In this document: in pieces, positions 52,065-60,988 of the stretch
How the letters are laid out: the number at the start of each line of letters is the position of its first letter
Position numbering within the stretch: the stretch's first letter is position 1
NCBI RefSeq assembly: GCF_965233615.1
Contig: NZ_OZ247495.1
Reading direction: 5' to 3' (one strand)
From: Pelagibius sp028280305
Lineage (GTDB): Bacteria; Pseudomonadota; Alphaproteobacteria; Kiloniellales; Kiloniellaceae
DNA length: 64,000 nt
Translations under genes and position numbers: made by a program
Notes under the pieces: generated by a model
Databases searched by the model: none
Told to the model about the DNA's origin: nothing
The model's input: only the letters and a program-made list of their open reading frames with translations

Positions 52065-52784
52065 CTAAGCCCGCGTCGTCCAGAAGATGCCGGCGAAGAC
52101 GACGGGCACCATGACCAGAGCGAAGACGATGAGCGCCGGATAGCCGAAGAAGGCGATGGCGGCGAGAAGCGCGAAGAGGCAGTTGAGGGCGAAGAACAGC
52201 TTGGCGCTTTCGCGGCCTTTCACTGCGTCCTCGATCATCCAGCCCAGCAGAGGCACGGCGTAGAGCAACCGCAAGGCAAAGCCCCCGATCCGGTGCCCAA
52301 GGCCCGGCGCGTTGCTTGTGCTGAGGGGCGCGATGGCCTGCGCGGGCTGGGCCGGCGTGCGCTGTTGAGAGCGGGCGCGGTCGTCGCCGCGGGCGCGCTC
52401 GCCGTAGCGGATGGCGAAGAAGATGGCGACCCCGGTGGCCAGCGGCAGGCCCAGCAGGGCGGTCGGCTGGCCCTGGAGAAAGAGAACCGGCAGGCTGATC
52501 AGGCCGATGATCAGGGCCGAGGACGGCAGCAGCGCAACGATGCCCCGCACCAGTCCTTGGCTCGGCTTCTCGTACTCGTTGGTGCCGCCGATGGAATTGG
52601 CGAGGAAGCCCAGGTTGGCCAGGAAGAACCACAGCACCAGGGGCATGGAGGTGGCCAGCATGGCCGCTGTCAGCGGCACGTCCAGTCCGTGATTGGGTCC
52701 GGGGAAGAACACCGACCAGAGCACCAGCCAGATCAGCAGCGGCAGCAGCATGAAGCCGCCCACGTAGTAGGGGAGATGACGCAA
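52065..52784 (-). CDS. Multi-pass membrane protein of unknown function
   Basis: About 239 residues with six to seven hydrophobic helices (for example PLLIWLVLWSVFF, LLPSSALIIGLISLPVLFL and LFALLAAIAFFGYPALIVFA) and a central charged loop of about 45 residues (ERARGDDRARSQQRTPAQPA). I do not recognise the family. The start is uncertain: a TTG at 52784 with GGGA ten bases upstream is taken; the frame is open to 53000, but that part would overlap the promoter region of the oppositely oriented prpE-like gene and looks non-coding. Confidence 0.65.
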   Translation of the reverse strand: MRHLPYYVGGFMLLPLLIWLVLWSVFFPGPNHGLDVPLTAAMLATSMPLVLWFFLANLGFLANSIGGTNEYEKPSQGLVRGIVALLPSSALIIGLISLPVLFLQGQPTALLGLPLATGVAIFFAIRYGERARGDDRARSQQRTPAQPAQAIAPLSTSNAPGLGHRIGGFALRLLYAVPLLGWMIEDAVKGRESAKLFFALNCLFALLAAIAFFGYPALIVFALVMVPVVFAGIFWTTRA

Positions 52785-53046
52785 GAGACGATCCCTTTTT
52801 CTCTTTCGTTGGCCCAGGTTTATCAACTTTTTGCCGACGTTTTTCCGACATACCTGACTTAGGAGGTCAGGATTGGGGATGCGAGCAAAACCGCCGCCCC
52901 CGGTCGTTTTGTCGCAGGCGTGGGCGGTCGCCCGGCCGCTTCGGACGGGCTTTCGTTTCCACGGTTTGGCGCTTATGCTTGGGCCAAAGCAGAACAACAA
53001 AAGCTGGGCGTCACTGGCGTTTTTTCATCCGGGGAGCGGAAGCATC

Positions 53047-54939
53047 ATGGGGCGTTACGACGAGGTTTATCAGGCGGCGCAGGCCGATCCGGAAGGCTTC
53101 TGGGCCGCGGCGGCCGAGGAGATCGACTGGGTCAAGAAGTGGGACAAGGTCCTCGACGATTCCGACCCGCCCTATTACCGCTGGTTTGCCGGGGGCAAGC
53201 TGAACACCTGCTACAACGCCGTCGACCGCCATGTGAAGAACGGGCGCGGCAGCCAGGCGGCGATCATCTACGACAGCCCCGTCACCGACACCGTCCGCAC
53301 CATCACCTACACCGAGTTGCAGGACCAGGTGGCGCGCTTCGCCGGCGCCCTGGCCACCCGCGGCGTCGAAAAGGGCGACCGGGTTATCATCTACATGCCC
53401 ATGGTGCCGGAGGCGGCGGTGGCCATGCTGGCCTGTGCCCGCCTGGGCGCCGTGCATTCCGTGGTCTTCGGCGGTTTCGCCGCCAACGAGCTGGCGACGC
53501 GGATCGACGATGCCCAGCCCAAGGCCATCGTCTCCGCCTCCTGCGGCATCGAAGTCGCCAAGGTCATTGCCTACAAGCCGCTGCTCGACGCGGCCATCGA
53601 GATGGCCCAGCACAAGCCGGACTTCTGCCTGATCCTGCAAAGGCCCCAGGCGACAGCCGACCTGCAGGACGGCCGCGACGAGGATTGGGAGGCCGCCGCG
53701 ACGGCCGCCGAGCCGCACGGACCGGTGCCGGTGGCCGCGACCGATCCGCTCTACATCCTCTACACCTCGGGCACCACCGGCCAGCCCAAGGGCATCGTGC
53801 GCGACAACGGCGGCCACGCGGTGGCGCTGAAGTGGACGATGAAGAACATCTACAACATCGATCCGGGGGAGGTGTACTGGTCGGCCTCCGACGTCGGTTG
53901 GGTGGTCGGGCATTCCTACATCGTCTACGCCCCGCTGCTGCACGGCGCGACCACGCTGTTCTACGAGGGCAAGCCGGTGGGCACGCCCGATGCCGGTGCC
54001 TTCTGGCGGGTGATCAGCCAGCACAAGGCGGTCAGCCTGTTCACCGCGCCGACGGCCTTTCGCGCGATCCGCCAGCAGGACCCGGAAGGCGAGCACATCG
54101 GCAAGTACGACCTCAGCCATTTCCGCGCGCTCTTCCTGGCCGGGGAGCGCTGCGATCCCGACACCCTGACCTGGGCCGAGGAAAAGCTCGGCGTGCCGGT
54201 GATCGATCACTGGTGGCAGACCGAGACCGGCTGGGCCATCGCCTCCAACTGCCTGGGCATCGAACTGCTGCCGGTGAAGGCGGGCTCGCCGACGCGGCCG
54301 ACGCCGGGCTGGGACCTGCAGGTGCTGGATGCGGAGGGGCATCCGGTCCCGCCGGGCACCATCGGCGCCTTGGCCGGCAAGCTGCCGATGCCGCCGGGCA
54401 CCTTCCCGACGCTGTGGAACGCCAAGCAGCGCTACTACGACTCCTACCTCGCCAACTATCCCGGCTACTACGAGACCGGCGATGCCGGGATCATCGACGA
54501 GGACGGCTATATCCACGTTATGGCGCGCACCGACGACATCATCAACGTCGCCGGCCACCGGCTTTCCACCGGCGCGATGGAGGAGGTGCTGGCCGCCCAT
54601 CCCGATGTTGCCGAGTGTGCGGTGATCGGCGTGGCCGATCAGTTGAAGGGCCAGTTGCCGGTCGGCTTCGTGGTGCTGAAAGCCGGGGCCGGTGACGGCG
54701 CCGTGACCCAGGAGGTGGTGCAGATGGTGCGCGAGCGCATCGGCCCTGTCGCCGCCTTCAAGTCCGCCGCCGTGGTGCAGCGCCTGCCCAAGACCCGTTC
54801 CGGCAAGATCCTGCGCGCCACCATGCGCAAGATCGCCGACGGCGAGGACTTCAAGCCGCCGGCGACCATCGACGACCCGGCCATTCTCGACGAAATCAAG
54901 GAAACCCTCGCCGGCATCGGCTATCCCAAGGCCGGGTGA
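53047..54939 (+). CDS. prpE: Propionyl-CoA synthetase (AMP-forming)
   Basis: Converts propionate, and probably other short acids, to the CoA ester. The 630-residue protein carries the ACS N-terminal domain (PPYYRWFAGGKLNTCYNAVD), the AMP-binding loop ILYTSGTTGQPKGIVRDNGG, VYWSASDVGWVVGHSYIVYA, DHWWQTETGWAIASNCLG and YETGDAGIIDEDGYIHVMAR, and ends with the acetylatable lysine in LPKTRSGKILRATMRKIADG. Pro-Gly-rich TGWAI and the overall pattern match PrpE more than acetyl-CoA synthetase. The ATG at 53047 follows GGGGAGCGGAAG. Confidence 0.92.
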   Translation: MGRYDEVYQAAQADPEGFWAAAAEEIDWVKKWDKVLDDSDPPYYRWFAGGKLNTCYNAVDRHVKNGRGSQAAIIYDSPVTDTVRTITYTELQDQVARFAGALATRGVEKGDRVIIYMPMVPEAAVAMLACARLGAVHSVVFGGFAANELATRIDDAQPKAIVSASCGIEVAKVIAYKPLLDAAIEMAQHKPDFCLILQRPQATADLQDGRDEDWEAAATAAEPHGPVPVAATDPLYILYTSGTTGQPKGIVRDNGGHAVALKWTMKNIYNIDPGEVYWSASDVGWVVGHSYIVYAPLLHGATTLFYEGKPVGTPDAGAFWRVISQHKAVSLFTAPTAFRAIRQQDPEGEHIGKYDLSHFRALFLAGERCDPDTLTWAEEKLGVPVIDHWWQTETGWAIASNCLGIELLPVKAGSPTRPTPGWDLQVLDAEGHPVPPGTIGALAGKLPMPPGTFPTLWNAKQRYYDSYLANYPGYYETGDAGIIDEDGYIHVMARTDDIINVAGHRLSTGAMEEVLAAHPDVAECAVIGVADQLKGQLPVGFVVLKAGAGDGAVTQEVVQMVRERIGPVAAFKSAAVVQRLPKTRSGKILRATMRKIADGEDFKPPATIDDPAILDEIKETLAGIGYPKAG

Positions 54940-54982
54940 GACAGAAGTATCATCAGATGCGCTGCTGAAGGCGGCGGTTGCT

Positions 54983-55076
54983 TCATCCTTCGAGACGGGC
55001 GCTTGCCCTCCTCAGGATGAGGCTGAATTGGAAGCCTCACCCTGAGGAGCGATCCGCAGGATCGCGTCTCGAAGGG
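54983..55076. repeat. Dispersed palindromic repeat, family A copy 3
   Basis: CATCCTTCGAGACG at one end and CGTCTCGAAG at the other, with CCTCCTCAGGATGAGG and CTCACCCTGAGGAG inside, and a small inner palindrome GATCCGCAGGATC. Same family as 7498-7588 and 13584-13692. It separates prpE from the SDR gene. Confidence 0.78.
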
Positions 55077-55137
55077 CGGGGCGGGTAACACGAAGGATTT
55101 TGGTGGCGAGCCGAAATCAGCAAGGGGGTCTTTAGTA

Positions 55138-55929
55138 ATGCGTGTAAAGGATCAGGTCGTCATCGTGACCGGTGCGGCTTCGGGGATTGGCCTGGGCTGT
55201 GCCAAACAGTTCGCGGCCGAGGGGGCCAAGGTGGTGCTCTCCGACATCGACCAGACGGCGGGTGAGGAAGCCGCGGAGCAGCTTCAGGCAAGCGGCGCCG
55301 AGGCCGTCTTCGTAGCCTGCGACGTCGGCGACAAGGCGGCGGTGGATGCCCTGGTGGACTCCGCCGTGGCCGCCTTCGGGCGACTCGACTGCATGGTCGC
55401 CAACGCCGGGATCGTGAGGGGCGGCGACTTCCTCGACTTCACCGAGGAAGACTTCGACGCGGTGATCCGGGTGAACCTGAAGGGTGTCTTCCTCTGCGGC
55501 CAGGCCGCCGCCCGCCAGATGGTGAAGCAAGGGCCGCGACCGGACGGTACCGCGGGCTCCATCGTCAACATGTCGTCGATCAATGCCGTGGTGGCGATCC
55601 CCTCCATCACGCCCTACTGCGTTGCCAAGGGTGGGGTGAACCAGCTCACCAAGGTGATGTCCTTGGGTCTTGCGGATTACGGCATCCGGGTGAACGGTGT
55701 CGGGCCGGGCTCCATCAACACGCCGATGGTGAGTGCGGTGAACAGCGACCCCGCCGCCTGGAAGCGGCTGATGTCGCGCACCCCCATGAGACGCCTCGGC
55801 GAGCCGGAGGAGATGGGCAGTGTCGCGGTCTTCCTGGCCTCGGCGGACTCCAGCTACATCACCGGCCAGACCATCTATGCCGACGGCGGTCGTCTGGGCC
55901 TGAACTACACCGTGCCGGTGGAGGACTAA
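55138..55929 (+). CDS. SDR family oxidoreductase
   Basis: A 263-residue classical short-chain dehydrogenase/reductase. It has the cofactor loop VTGAASGIGLG (12-22), the acidic residue in LSDIDQTAGEE that favours NAD(H), NAG in MVANAGIVRGG, and the catalytic Ser (NMSSINAVVAIP) with Tyr and Lys (YCVAK). AAGGGGG lies about 10 bases before the ATG. It is not in an obvious operon; substrate unknown. It ends convergent with the cyclooxygenase-like gene across 309 bases of repeats. Confidence 0.93.
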   Translation: MRVKDQVVIVTGAASGIGLGCAKQFAAEGAKVVLSDIDQTAGEEAAEQLQASGAEAVFVACDVGDKAAVDALVDSAVAAFGRLDCMVANAGIVRGGDFLDFTEEDFDAVIRVNLKGVFLCGQAAARQMVKQGPRPDGTAGSIVNMSSINAVVAIPSITPYCVAKGGVNQLTKVMSLGLADYGIRVNGVGPGSINTPMVSAVNSDPAAWKRLMSRTPMRRLGEPEEMGSVAVFLASADSSYITGQTIYADGGRLGLNYTVPVED

Positions 55930-55964
55930 GGCGGCCCATCGGCAAGGCTGTCGCTTCATCGCAT

Positions 55965-56170
55965 CACATCAGGACTTGTTCTGAGGGTCGACGGGACCGT
56001 TCGCTGTGATTCCGGCGGCGAGACTTACGCACTTCGCCGCCATGGATGCTCGGGACAAGCCCGAGCATGACGGTTGTGTTTTGTGACGCCAATACTGCTA
56101 AGATCGTCACCCTCGGACTTGTTCCGAGGGTCCATTGGGCCGCCCGCTGGATTTCGCGCGAGAAATCTAT
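55965..56170. repeat. Cluster of short palindromic repeats between convergent genes
   Basis: Contains ATGCTCGGG/CCCGAGCAT with loop ACAAG (56046-56068), ACCCTCGGA/TCCGAGGGT with loop CTTGT (56109-56131), and a weaker TCAGGA/TTCTGA near 55970. The text around the last two (GACTTGTTC, GAGGGTC) is repeated, so two diverged units of one element are present. These hairpins could terminate transcription from both sides. No gene is seen in 55930-56238. Confidence 0.7.
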
Positions 56171-56238
56171 ACCTGCCACCATGATAGTCGGAACGGGCCC
56201 GCGTATGACGGCTATTTTTCCAGATCTACTCCCACCAA

Positions 56239-57801
56239 CTACTTGCGGATCATGAAGCCGACGCTCATCGGGTCCTGCAGGCTGGTGTTGCGCTGAATGA
56301 CCTCGGCGAGGCGGCTGGTGGACTCGATGATCGCAAGGCCCTCGGCGCCGAAGGTCTCTGCGTTGTAGACAGCCTCGGCCAGCAGCGGGTTGGTCAGCGC
56401 CTGGGTGAAGGCGTCGTTGGCGACCATGGTTTTCAGCAGCTCGCCCATCATCTCGCGCTTGCCGTAGCCCTCGGCGAAGATGCCGACGAACCATTCCAGC
56501 CTGTCGATGGAGCCGTAGAGGTCTTCCAGTTTCCTGGCCGAGACCGGGTCGCCTGTCAGCTCTTCGAAAGACCGGACCGGGTCCTTGCCGTAGTGGCGGC
56601 GGTAGTCGTTGAAGGGCGGCAGAGCGCAGGTGCGCGCCATGTCGATGCTGTGTTTCTTCACGCCCATGTCCAAGAGGAAGTCCGCGGTGTTGGCGAGGCC
56701 GATCCTGCCGGCCAGCTGGCGGGAGGCGTCGCGGCAGACCTTCTCCACACCGAGCTTCATGACCAGGGCATTGTTGTGCCTCAGCGCCGCTGAATTGCTG
56801 GTTTCGCCGTTGAAGGTGACGCTGGCGGGGATCAGGTCGTGCCAGCGGTAGAGCAGGGCGAACTCCACCGCGATCCAGTTGGTGCGGTACCAGTGTTCCT
56901 TCTCCGCCATGCCCGGCACCACCATCAGCGGGAAGTCGGCCGGGGCGATGTGCACGATGTAGTCGCCGATCACGATCTTCAACAGGATGACGATGCAGAC
57001 GTTGCGCGCGGTCTGGAACAGGCGTTCGTCGTCCCAATCGGGATGCGCCTTGGCGAGGATTCCGGCGATGCGGTTGTGCTCGCGCAGGAAAAGGGTGTTC
57101 ATCACCGTGTTGCCGATGGTCGAATTGCCGTGCTCCAGGCCGACGGCAAAAGCGCTGCGCTTGTGGTCGTCGGAAGCGTTAGCAAAGACACGCATGAAAT
57201 TATCGGGCGTGTAGAGGCCGTCGAACTCCGGCTTCGGCTTCAGGCCTTCCGGGGTTTCCTCAAACAGGAAGACCGGGAATTCCTCGTCCTCGATGATCTG
57301 GCTCTTCAGCCGCCCGCCCTCCATGGCGCGCAGCATGCGGGTCTGCTCTTCGCCGACGCCGTAGATCTGGCAGAGATCGATCTCGTGGTTGCTCTCGTTC
57401 TCGGCGAAATCCTGCTTCTCCGGTTCTTTCCACTTGGTGCGCAGGAAGCTGTCGGTGAACCACTGGGCGAAAAAGGGAAACAGCAGGCTGGTGTCGGTCG
57501 CCCGCCGGTCTTCGGTTTTCTTGAAGAGGGCGTTCACGTCGTCCAAGGGCGGCAGGGTGGCGTTGTAGTCCCGGGCCTCCGGCAGATGCCGTCCGGAATA
57601 GCGCCGGTCGGTCAGGCCGCGCCAGGTGGTGTAGCCGGCGGCCATGGAAAAGGGCCGCGGTCGGACCTTTGTCGCCGAGGCGTAGGAATTGATCAGTTTG
57701 CGGTTCAGGCGGCGGTGCAGCGGCGGTATCGCGACCACGGCCTTCAGCCCCTTTTTCACCAGCCAGTTTTTCACGCCGGCGCCAAACGACTCCTCGGCCA
57801 T
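56239..57801 (-). CDS. Cyclooxygenase-like heme peroxidase family protein
   Basis: A 520-residue protein with striking likeness to animal prostaglandin G/H synthases. FLREHNRIAGILAKAHPDWD, DDERLFQTARNV, LKIVIGDYIVHI and EFALLYRWHDLIPAS run parallel to the COX catalytic domain. The COX catalytic Tyr385 corresponds to Tyr318 and the proximal heme ligand His388 to His321. In the distal site FFAQWFTDSF keeps the Gln (113) but has Asp117 where COX has the distal His207. No EGF domain or secretion signal is seen. It should bind heme and may be a fatty-acid dioxygenase with weakened peroxidase activity (inference). GGGGAGAG precedes the ATG. Confidence 0.85.
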   Translation of the reverse strand: MAEESFGAGVKNWLVKKGLKAVVAIPPLHRRLNRKLINSYASATKVRPRPFSMAAGYTTWRGLTDRRYSGRHLPEARDYNATLPPLDDVNALFKKTEDRRATDTSLLFPFFAQWFTDSFLRTKWKEPEKQDFAENESNHEIDLCQIYGVGEEQTRMLRAMEGGRLKSQIIEDEEFPVFLFEETPEGLKPKPEFDGLYTPDNFMRVFANASDDHKRSAFAVGLEHGNSTIGNTVMNTLFLREHNRIAGILAKAHPDWDDERLFQTARNVCIVILLKIVIGDYIVHIAPADFPLMVVPGMAEKEHWYRTNWIAVEFALLYRWHDLIPASVTFNGETSNSAALRHNNALVMKLGVEKVCRDASRQLAGRIGLANTADFLLDMGVKKHSIDMARTCALPPFNDYRRHYGKDPVRSFEELTGDPVSARKLEDLYGSIDRLEWFVGIFAEGYGKREMMGELLKTMVANDAFTQALTNPLLAEAVYNAETFGAEGLAIIESTSRLAEVIQRNTSLQDPMSVGFMIRK

Positions 57802-57989
57802 GCTGCTCTCCCCTGTTGCCGATGTCCGCAGCCTTCCGGCTGCGCCCTCCGATACAGCGGCCGCAAGGCACCCCAGCCCTTGCCGCCACGGGATAAAGCA
57901 TTAGCCCCGTCGGACTAAGCCGGATGTGGTGATTCTCACTCTCGCGGAATGGACGACGGGTGAGGTCTGCAGGGCTTCCGAAACCGGAT

Positions 57990-58886
57990 TTACCTTTTGC
58001 GGCTTGTCTTGGTGCCGCCAAAAAGGTGTGACAATGCCTGCAGTTTATCCGGCTCCGCCAAAAGCTGAAGCTCCAGGAAGAGACGGTCTTGCGTATCTTT
58101 CAACGGAATGGCGGTGACGCCATGGAAAGACAGCCGCTGCGCTGTGGAGCGGGTGATGAGACCAACGCCGAGGCCGCCCGCAATGAGGGCCAAATGGCTG
58201 TGCACACGGCTGGCCTCGGCCGCGACCTGAAGTTTGCCCGCCGCCTCCGTCGCCAGGGTCTCGATCGTCTCGAACAGCACCGGGCCCTGGGACCGGGGGA
58301 AGAGAACGAAGGGTTCGCCGGCGATTTCGGCGAAACGGATCGACCGGCGGCGCGCCAAGCGGTGATCGGCGGGAAGTGCAGCCCAAAAAGGGTCGCGGCC
58401 CAGTCGCCGGCCCTGGAAGTCAGGCAGCGCAGGCACCGGCGGGTGAAGCAGAGCGACATCTATCTGCCCGGCAATCAGGGCGTCCAACTGTTCAGGCGTC
58501 GTCATTTCCCGCAGCTCCGGCGTCGGCGTCCGGTTCTGTCTCAGTCCAAGCAGCAGGTCCGGCAAGGTGGCGCTCAAAGCCGCGGAAACGAAACCGATGC
58601 GCAGAGGTTTGGGCCGTCCCCCTAAGGCACGCACGCGCGCCTCGGCCCGTTCCAGGCGCCCGAGCAGGATTCGTGCTTCCTGGGCCAGAGCCTCGCCGGC
58701 CTCGGTCAATGTCATTCCCCTGACGCTGCGTTCGAAGAGCCGGGTATCCAGACGGTCTTCCAACTGTCGTATTTTTGCCGTCAAGGGTGGCTGGCTCATA
58801 TTCAGTTGACGCGCTGCGGCACGAACGGCTCCGGCTTTGGCCACGGCAAGAAATTGACGCAGGGTCGGGTGATCGAGTTTCGGCAT
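57990..58886 (-). CDS. LysR family transcriptional regulator
   Basis: A 298-residue LysR protein. The N-terminal helix-turn-helix is HPTLRQFLAVAKAGAVRAAA with NMSQPPLTAKIRQLEDRL. The co-inducer domain starts near LRIGFVSAALSATLPDLL and includes IAGQIDVALLHPP and LALIAGGLGVGLITRS. It is divergent from an exported hydrolase gene, with a perfect palindrome just upstream of its own start, so it most likely controls that gene and itself. Confidence 0.94.
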   Translation of the reverse strand: MPKLDHPTLRQFLAVAKAGAVRAAARQLNMSQPPLTAKIRQLEDRLDTRLFERSVRGMTLTEAGEALAQEARILLGRLERAEARVRALGGRPKPLRIGFVSAALSATLPDLLLGLRQNRTPTPELREMTTPEQLDALIAGQIDVALLHPPVPALPDFQGRRLGRDPFWAALPADHRLARRRSIRFAEIAGEPFVLFPRSQGPVLFETIETLATEAAGKLQVAAEASRVHSHLALIAGGLGVGLITRSTAQRLSFHGVTAIPLKDTQDRLFLELQLLAEPDKLQALSHLFGGTKTSRKR

Positions 58887-58887
58887 T

Positions 58888-58906
58888 CGATATGAATATC
58901 ATATCG
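58888..58906. promoter_or_regulatory. LysR operator palindrome
   Basis: CGATATGA-ATA-TCATATCG, an interrupted inverted repeat with perfect 8-base arms, one base from the LysR start codon and about 85 bases from the divergent hydrolase start. It fits the T-N11-A architecture of LysR recognition sites. Confidence 0.65.
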
Positions 58907-58989
58907 TTTGAATTAAAAACGGTATTTTCTACAGATCGTCTTGGCGGCTATTGGGGTGTTCCCGATGACATCAGAAGGAGGCGGTCGAG

Positions 58990-60057
58990 ATGATACGGAC
59001 GTTGTTTGCCCTTGGGGTCCCAGCCTTGTTTTCCGCCACAGCGCTTGCCGATATTGAACGGACCGATTTCTCAGTGATGTCGGAGCCGGGAGTCGAGATC
59101 GGTATTCGGGAAATTGTCGACGGCGATCAGATGCGCCTTGGGGCGCCCGTCGTGCTGCTCCACGGCGCCCGCGTTCCGGGCATCGCGTCGTTCGACCTCA
59201 GTGTCGAAGGAGGCAGCCTGGCAGAGGACCTCGCGCGTAACGGGCTTGCGGTCTACATCGTCGATCTTCGGGGATACGGGGCTTCCAGCCGCCCGGCGGA
59301 GATGGAAAAGCCGCCCGCGGTGAGCGCACCGCTGGTTCGCTCCGGCGACGCGGTCCGCGACCTTTCGGCTGCCGTCGATGCCATTCTTGAGCGCGCAGGC
59401 GTCGCCCAGGTCGCGATTCTCGGTTGGGCGACGGGTGGCCATTGGGCGGGATACTATGCTGCCCTGAATCCGCGAAAGGTCGCCAAGCTCGTCTTCTACA
59501 ACACGCTCTATGGATACACTGCGGACCATCCCCGGATCGGCCGTGGGTCGCGCCTCGCGATGGCGCAGGCACCCGATCAGTTCGATCTTGAACGTTTCCG
59601 GAATTACCGGCTGAACCCTGGCGATAGCCTGCTCCCGGGCTGGGACAGGTCGATTCCGCTGGAAGACAAGGCCCTTTGGCGTGATCCGCAAGTTGCCGAG
59701 GCCTATGTGGAGACCGCCCTGGCCAGCGACCCGACGGCTTTCGACCGAAATCCGCCCAGCTTTCGGGCGCCTTCCGGGGCCCTGGCGGACAGCTTTCTGG
59801 TGGCGACCGGCGCGGCCCTCTGGGATGCCAGACTGATCACGGCCGATGTGCTGATTGTCCGTTCCGAGAATGATTTCTGGTCTCGGCCCGAAGATGCCGC
59901 CCTGCTTCGCAAGCACCTAAGCGGGCGGGAGGTAGGGCGCGTGGAGGTAGTCCAGATTCCCCAGGCGACCCACTTTGTTCATCTCGACCGCGCGGCCTGG
60001 GGGCGCAGCACCTTCCTCGATGCCGTGACGGGTTTTCTAGCGGGGCCGTCAGAATGA
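58990..60057 (+). CDS. Exported alpha/beta-fold hydrolase-like protein lacking the nucleophile serine
   Basis: A 355-residue protein with a signal peptide (1-20, ALA before DIE) and an alpha/beta-hydrolase fold: oxyanion region VVLLHGARVPG, strand VYIVDLRGYGASSRP, late acid in VLIVRSENDFWSRPED and His in QATHFVHLDRAAWG. The nucleophile elbow reads LGWATGGHWAG, so Ala147 stands where Ser is expected (GCG instead of TCG, a single base). Either it is a non-catalytic binding protein, or this copy is inactivated. GAAGGAGG lies eight bases before the ATG. It is probably controlled by the divergent LysR protein. Confidence 0.85.
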   Translation: MIRTLFALGVPALFSATALADIERTDFSVMSEPGVEIGIREIVDGDQMRLGAPVVLLHGARVPGIASFDLSVEGGSLAEDLARNGLAVYIVDLRGYGASSRPAEMEKPPAVSAPLVRSGDAVRDLSAAVDAILERAGVAQVAILGWATGGHWAGYYAALNPRKVAKLVFYNTLYGYTADHPRIGRGSRLAMAQAPDQFDLERFRNYRLNPGDSLLPGWDRSIPLEDKALWRDPQVAEAYVETALASDPTAFDRNPPSFRAPSGALADSFLVATGAALWDARLITADVLIVRSENDFWSRPEDAALLRKHLSGREVGRVEVVQIPQATHFVHLDRAAWGRSTFLDAVTGFLAGPSE

Positions 60058-60100
60058 TGCAGCATTACCTTTTTTGTGGCGCTTGACGAACCGTTGCGGG

Positions 60101-60946
60101 TCATCGCGGGTCGATAACGCGCACTGCTTCTATGACAGCCCGTTCGCCGGCCTTGCCCGGCGCCGGGTTCTCAAACTCCAGCCCGACGATGCCATCGAAA
60201 CCGCGTTCGGCGAGCCGCCGCAGAATCGGGGCATAGTTGATCTCGCCGGAGCCCGGGACACTGCGCCCGGGGTTGTCGGCGATCTGGACATAGCCGATCT
60301 GATCCCAAGCGAGGTCCAGATTTGTGATCAGATCGCCGCCGTGGATCTGCTGATGCCAGAAGTCGTAGAGCAGCTTCACTGACGGCATGTCGACAGCCTT
60401 GGCGATCAAGTGGGCGTGCCCCACCTCGGTCATGAAGGTCCCCGGCCAGCCTTTGTGATTGATCGGCTCCAGGGCCAGCACAAGGCTTTCTTCCGCAGCC
60501 GCTGCGCCGGCCCACTTCAGGTTCTCGATCATGTTGGCGGTCTGATAGTCGCGTGGCAGGGAAGGATGCACAGTGCCGGAGAGCGTGGTGACATAGGTCG
60601 CCCCGACCCGGCGCGCCACCTCCGCGGTCTCCCGCACCTCCTGTACAAGACGGTCGCGTTCGTTGCGGTCGTTCAGGACGAAGCTCGGGCGCTCATAGAC
60701 AAGGGTGTTCACAATAACCCCCATGGTCATGTTCTGGCGCTCCAGTTCCCGGCCGATGCGGTTTTGGGTCTCGATGTCGCGGGCCTTCATCCAGTTGTCT
60801 TCCAGGGCGGTGAATCCCTGCTCGGCCATAAACCGGATCTGATCCACCGGGTCGCCGCCGGCGTGGTGTTGGAACATGCCGCTGTCAGGGCTGTTGAGCC
60901 CGAGATGCGGAGCGTAGTTCAGTGCAAACGTTGGAGTTTGTGACAC
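60101..60946 (-). CDS. Hydroxypyruvate isomerase-like TIM-barrel protein
   Basis: A 281-residue protein of the xylose isomerase-like TIM-barrel superfamily, closest in pattern to hydroxypyruvate isomerase (Hyi). It starts at GTG 60946, after AAGGGA. Metal-binding and catalytic acids appear in LVLALEPINHKGWPG (Glu), VKLLYDFWHQQ (Asp, His), GYVQIADNPGRSVPGSGEIN and GLEFENPAPG. Substrate is probably a small hydroxy-keto acid or sugar. It is followed, reading backwards, by an aldo/keto reductase gene on the same strand 42 bases upstream, so the two likely form an operon. Confidence 0.88.
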   Translation of the reverse strand: MSQTPTFALNYAPHLGLNSPDSGMFQHHAGGDPVDQIRFMAEQGFTALEDNWMKARDIETQNRIGRELERQNMTMGVIVNTLVYERPSFVLNDRNERDRLVQEVRETAEVARRVGATYVTTLSGTVHPSLPRDYQTANMIENLKWAGAAAAEESLVLALEPINHKGWPGTFMTEVGHAHLIAKAVDMPSVKLLYDFWHQQIHGGDLITNLDLAWDQIGYVQIADNPGRSVPGSGEINYAPILRRLAERGFDGIVGLEFENPAPGKAGERAVIEAVRVIDPR

Positions 60947-60988
60947 GGTGGTGTTCCCTTCTTTCTTGCTTGGCCAGCGCCGGAGCCG

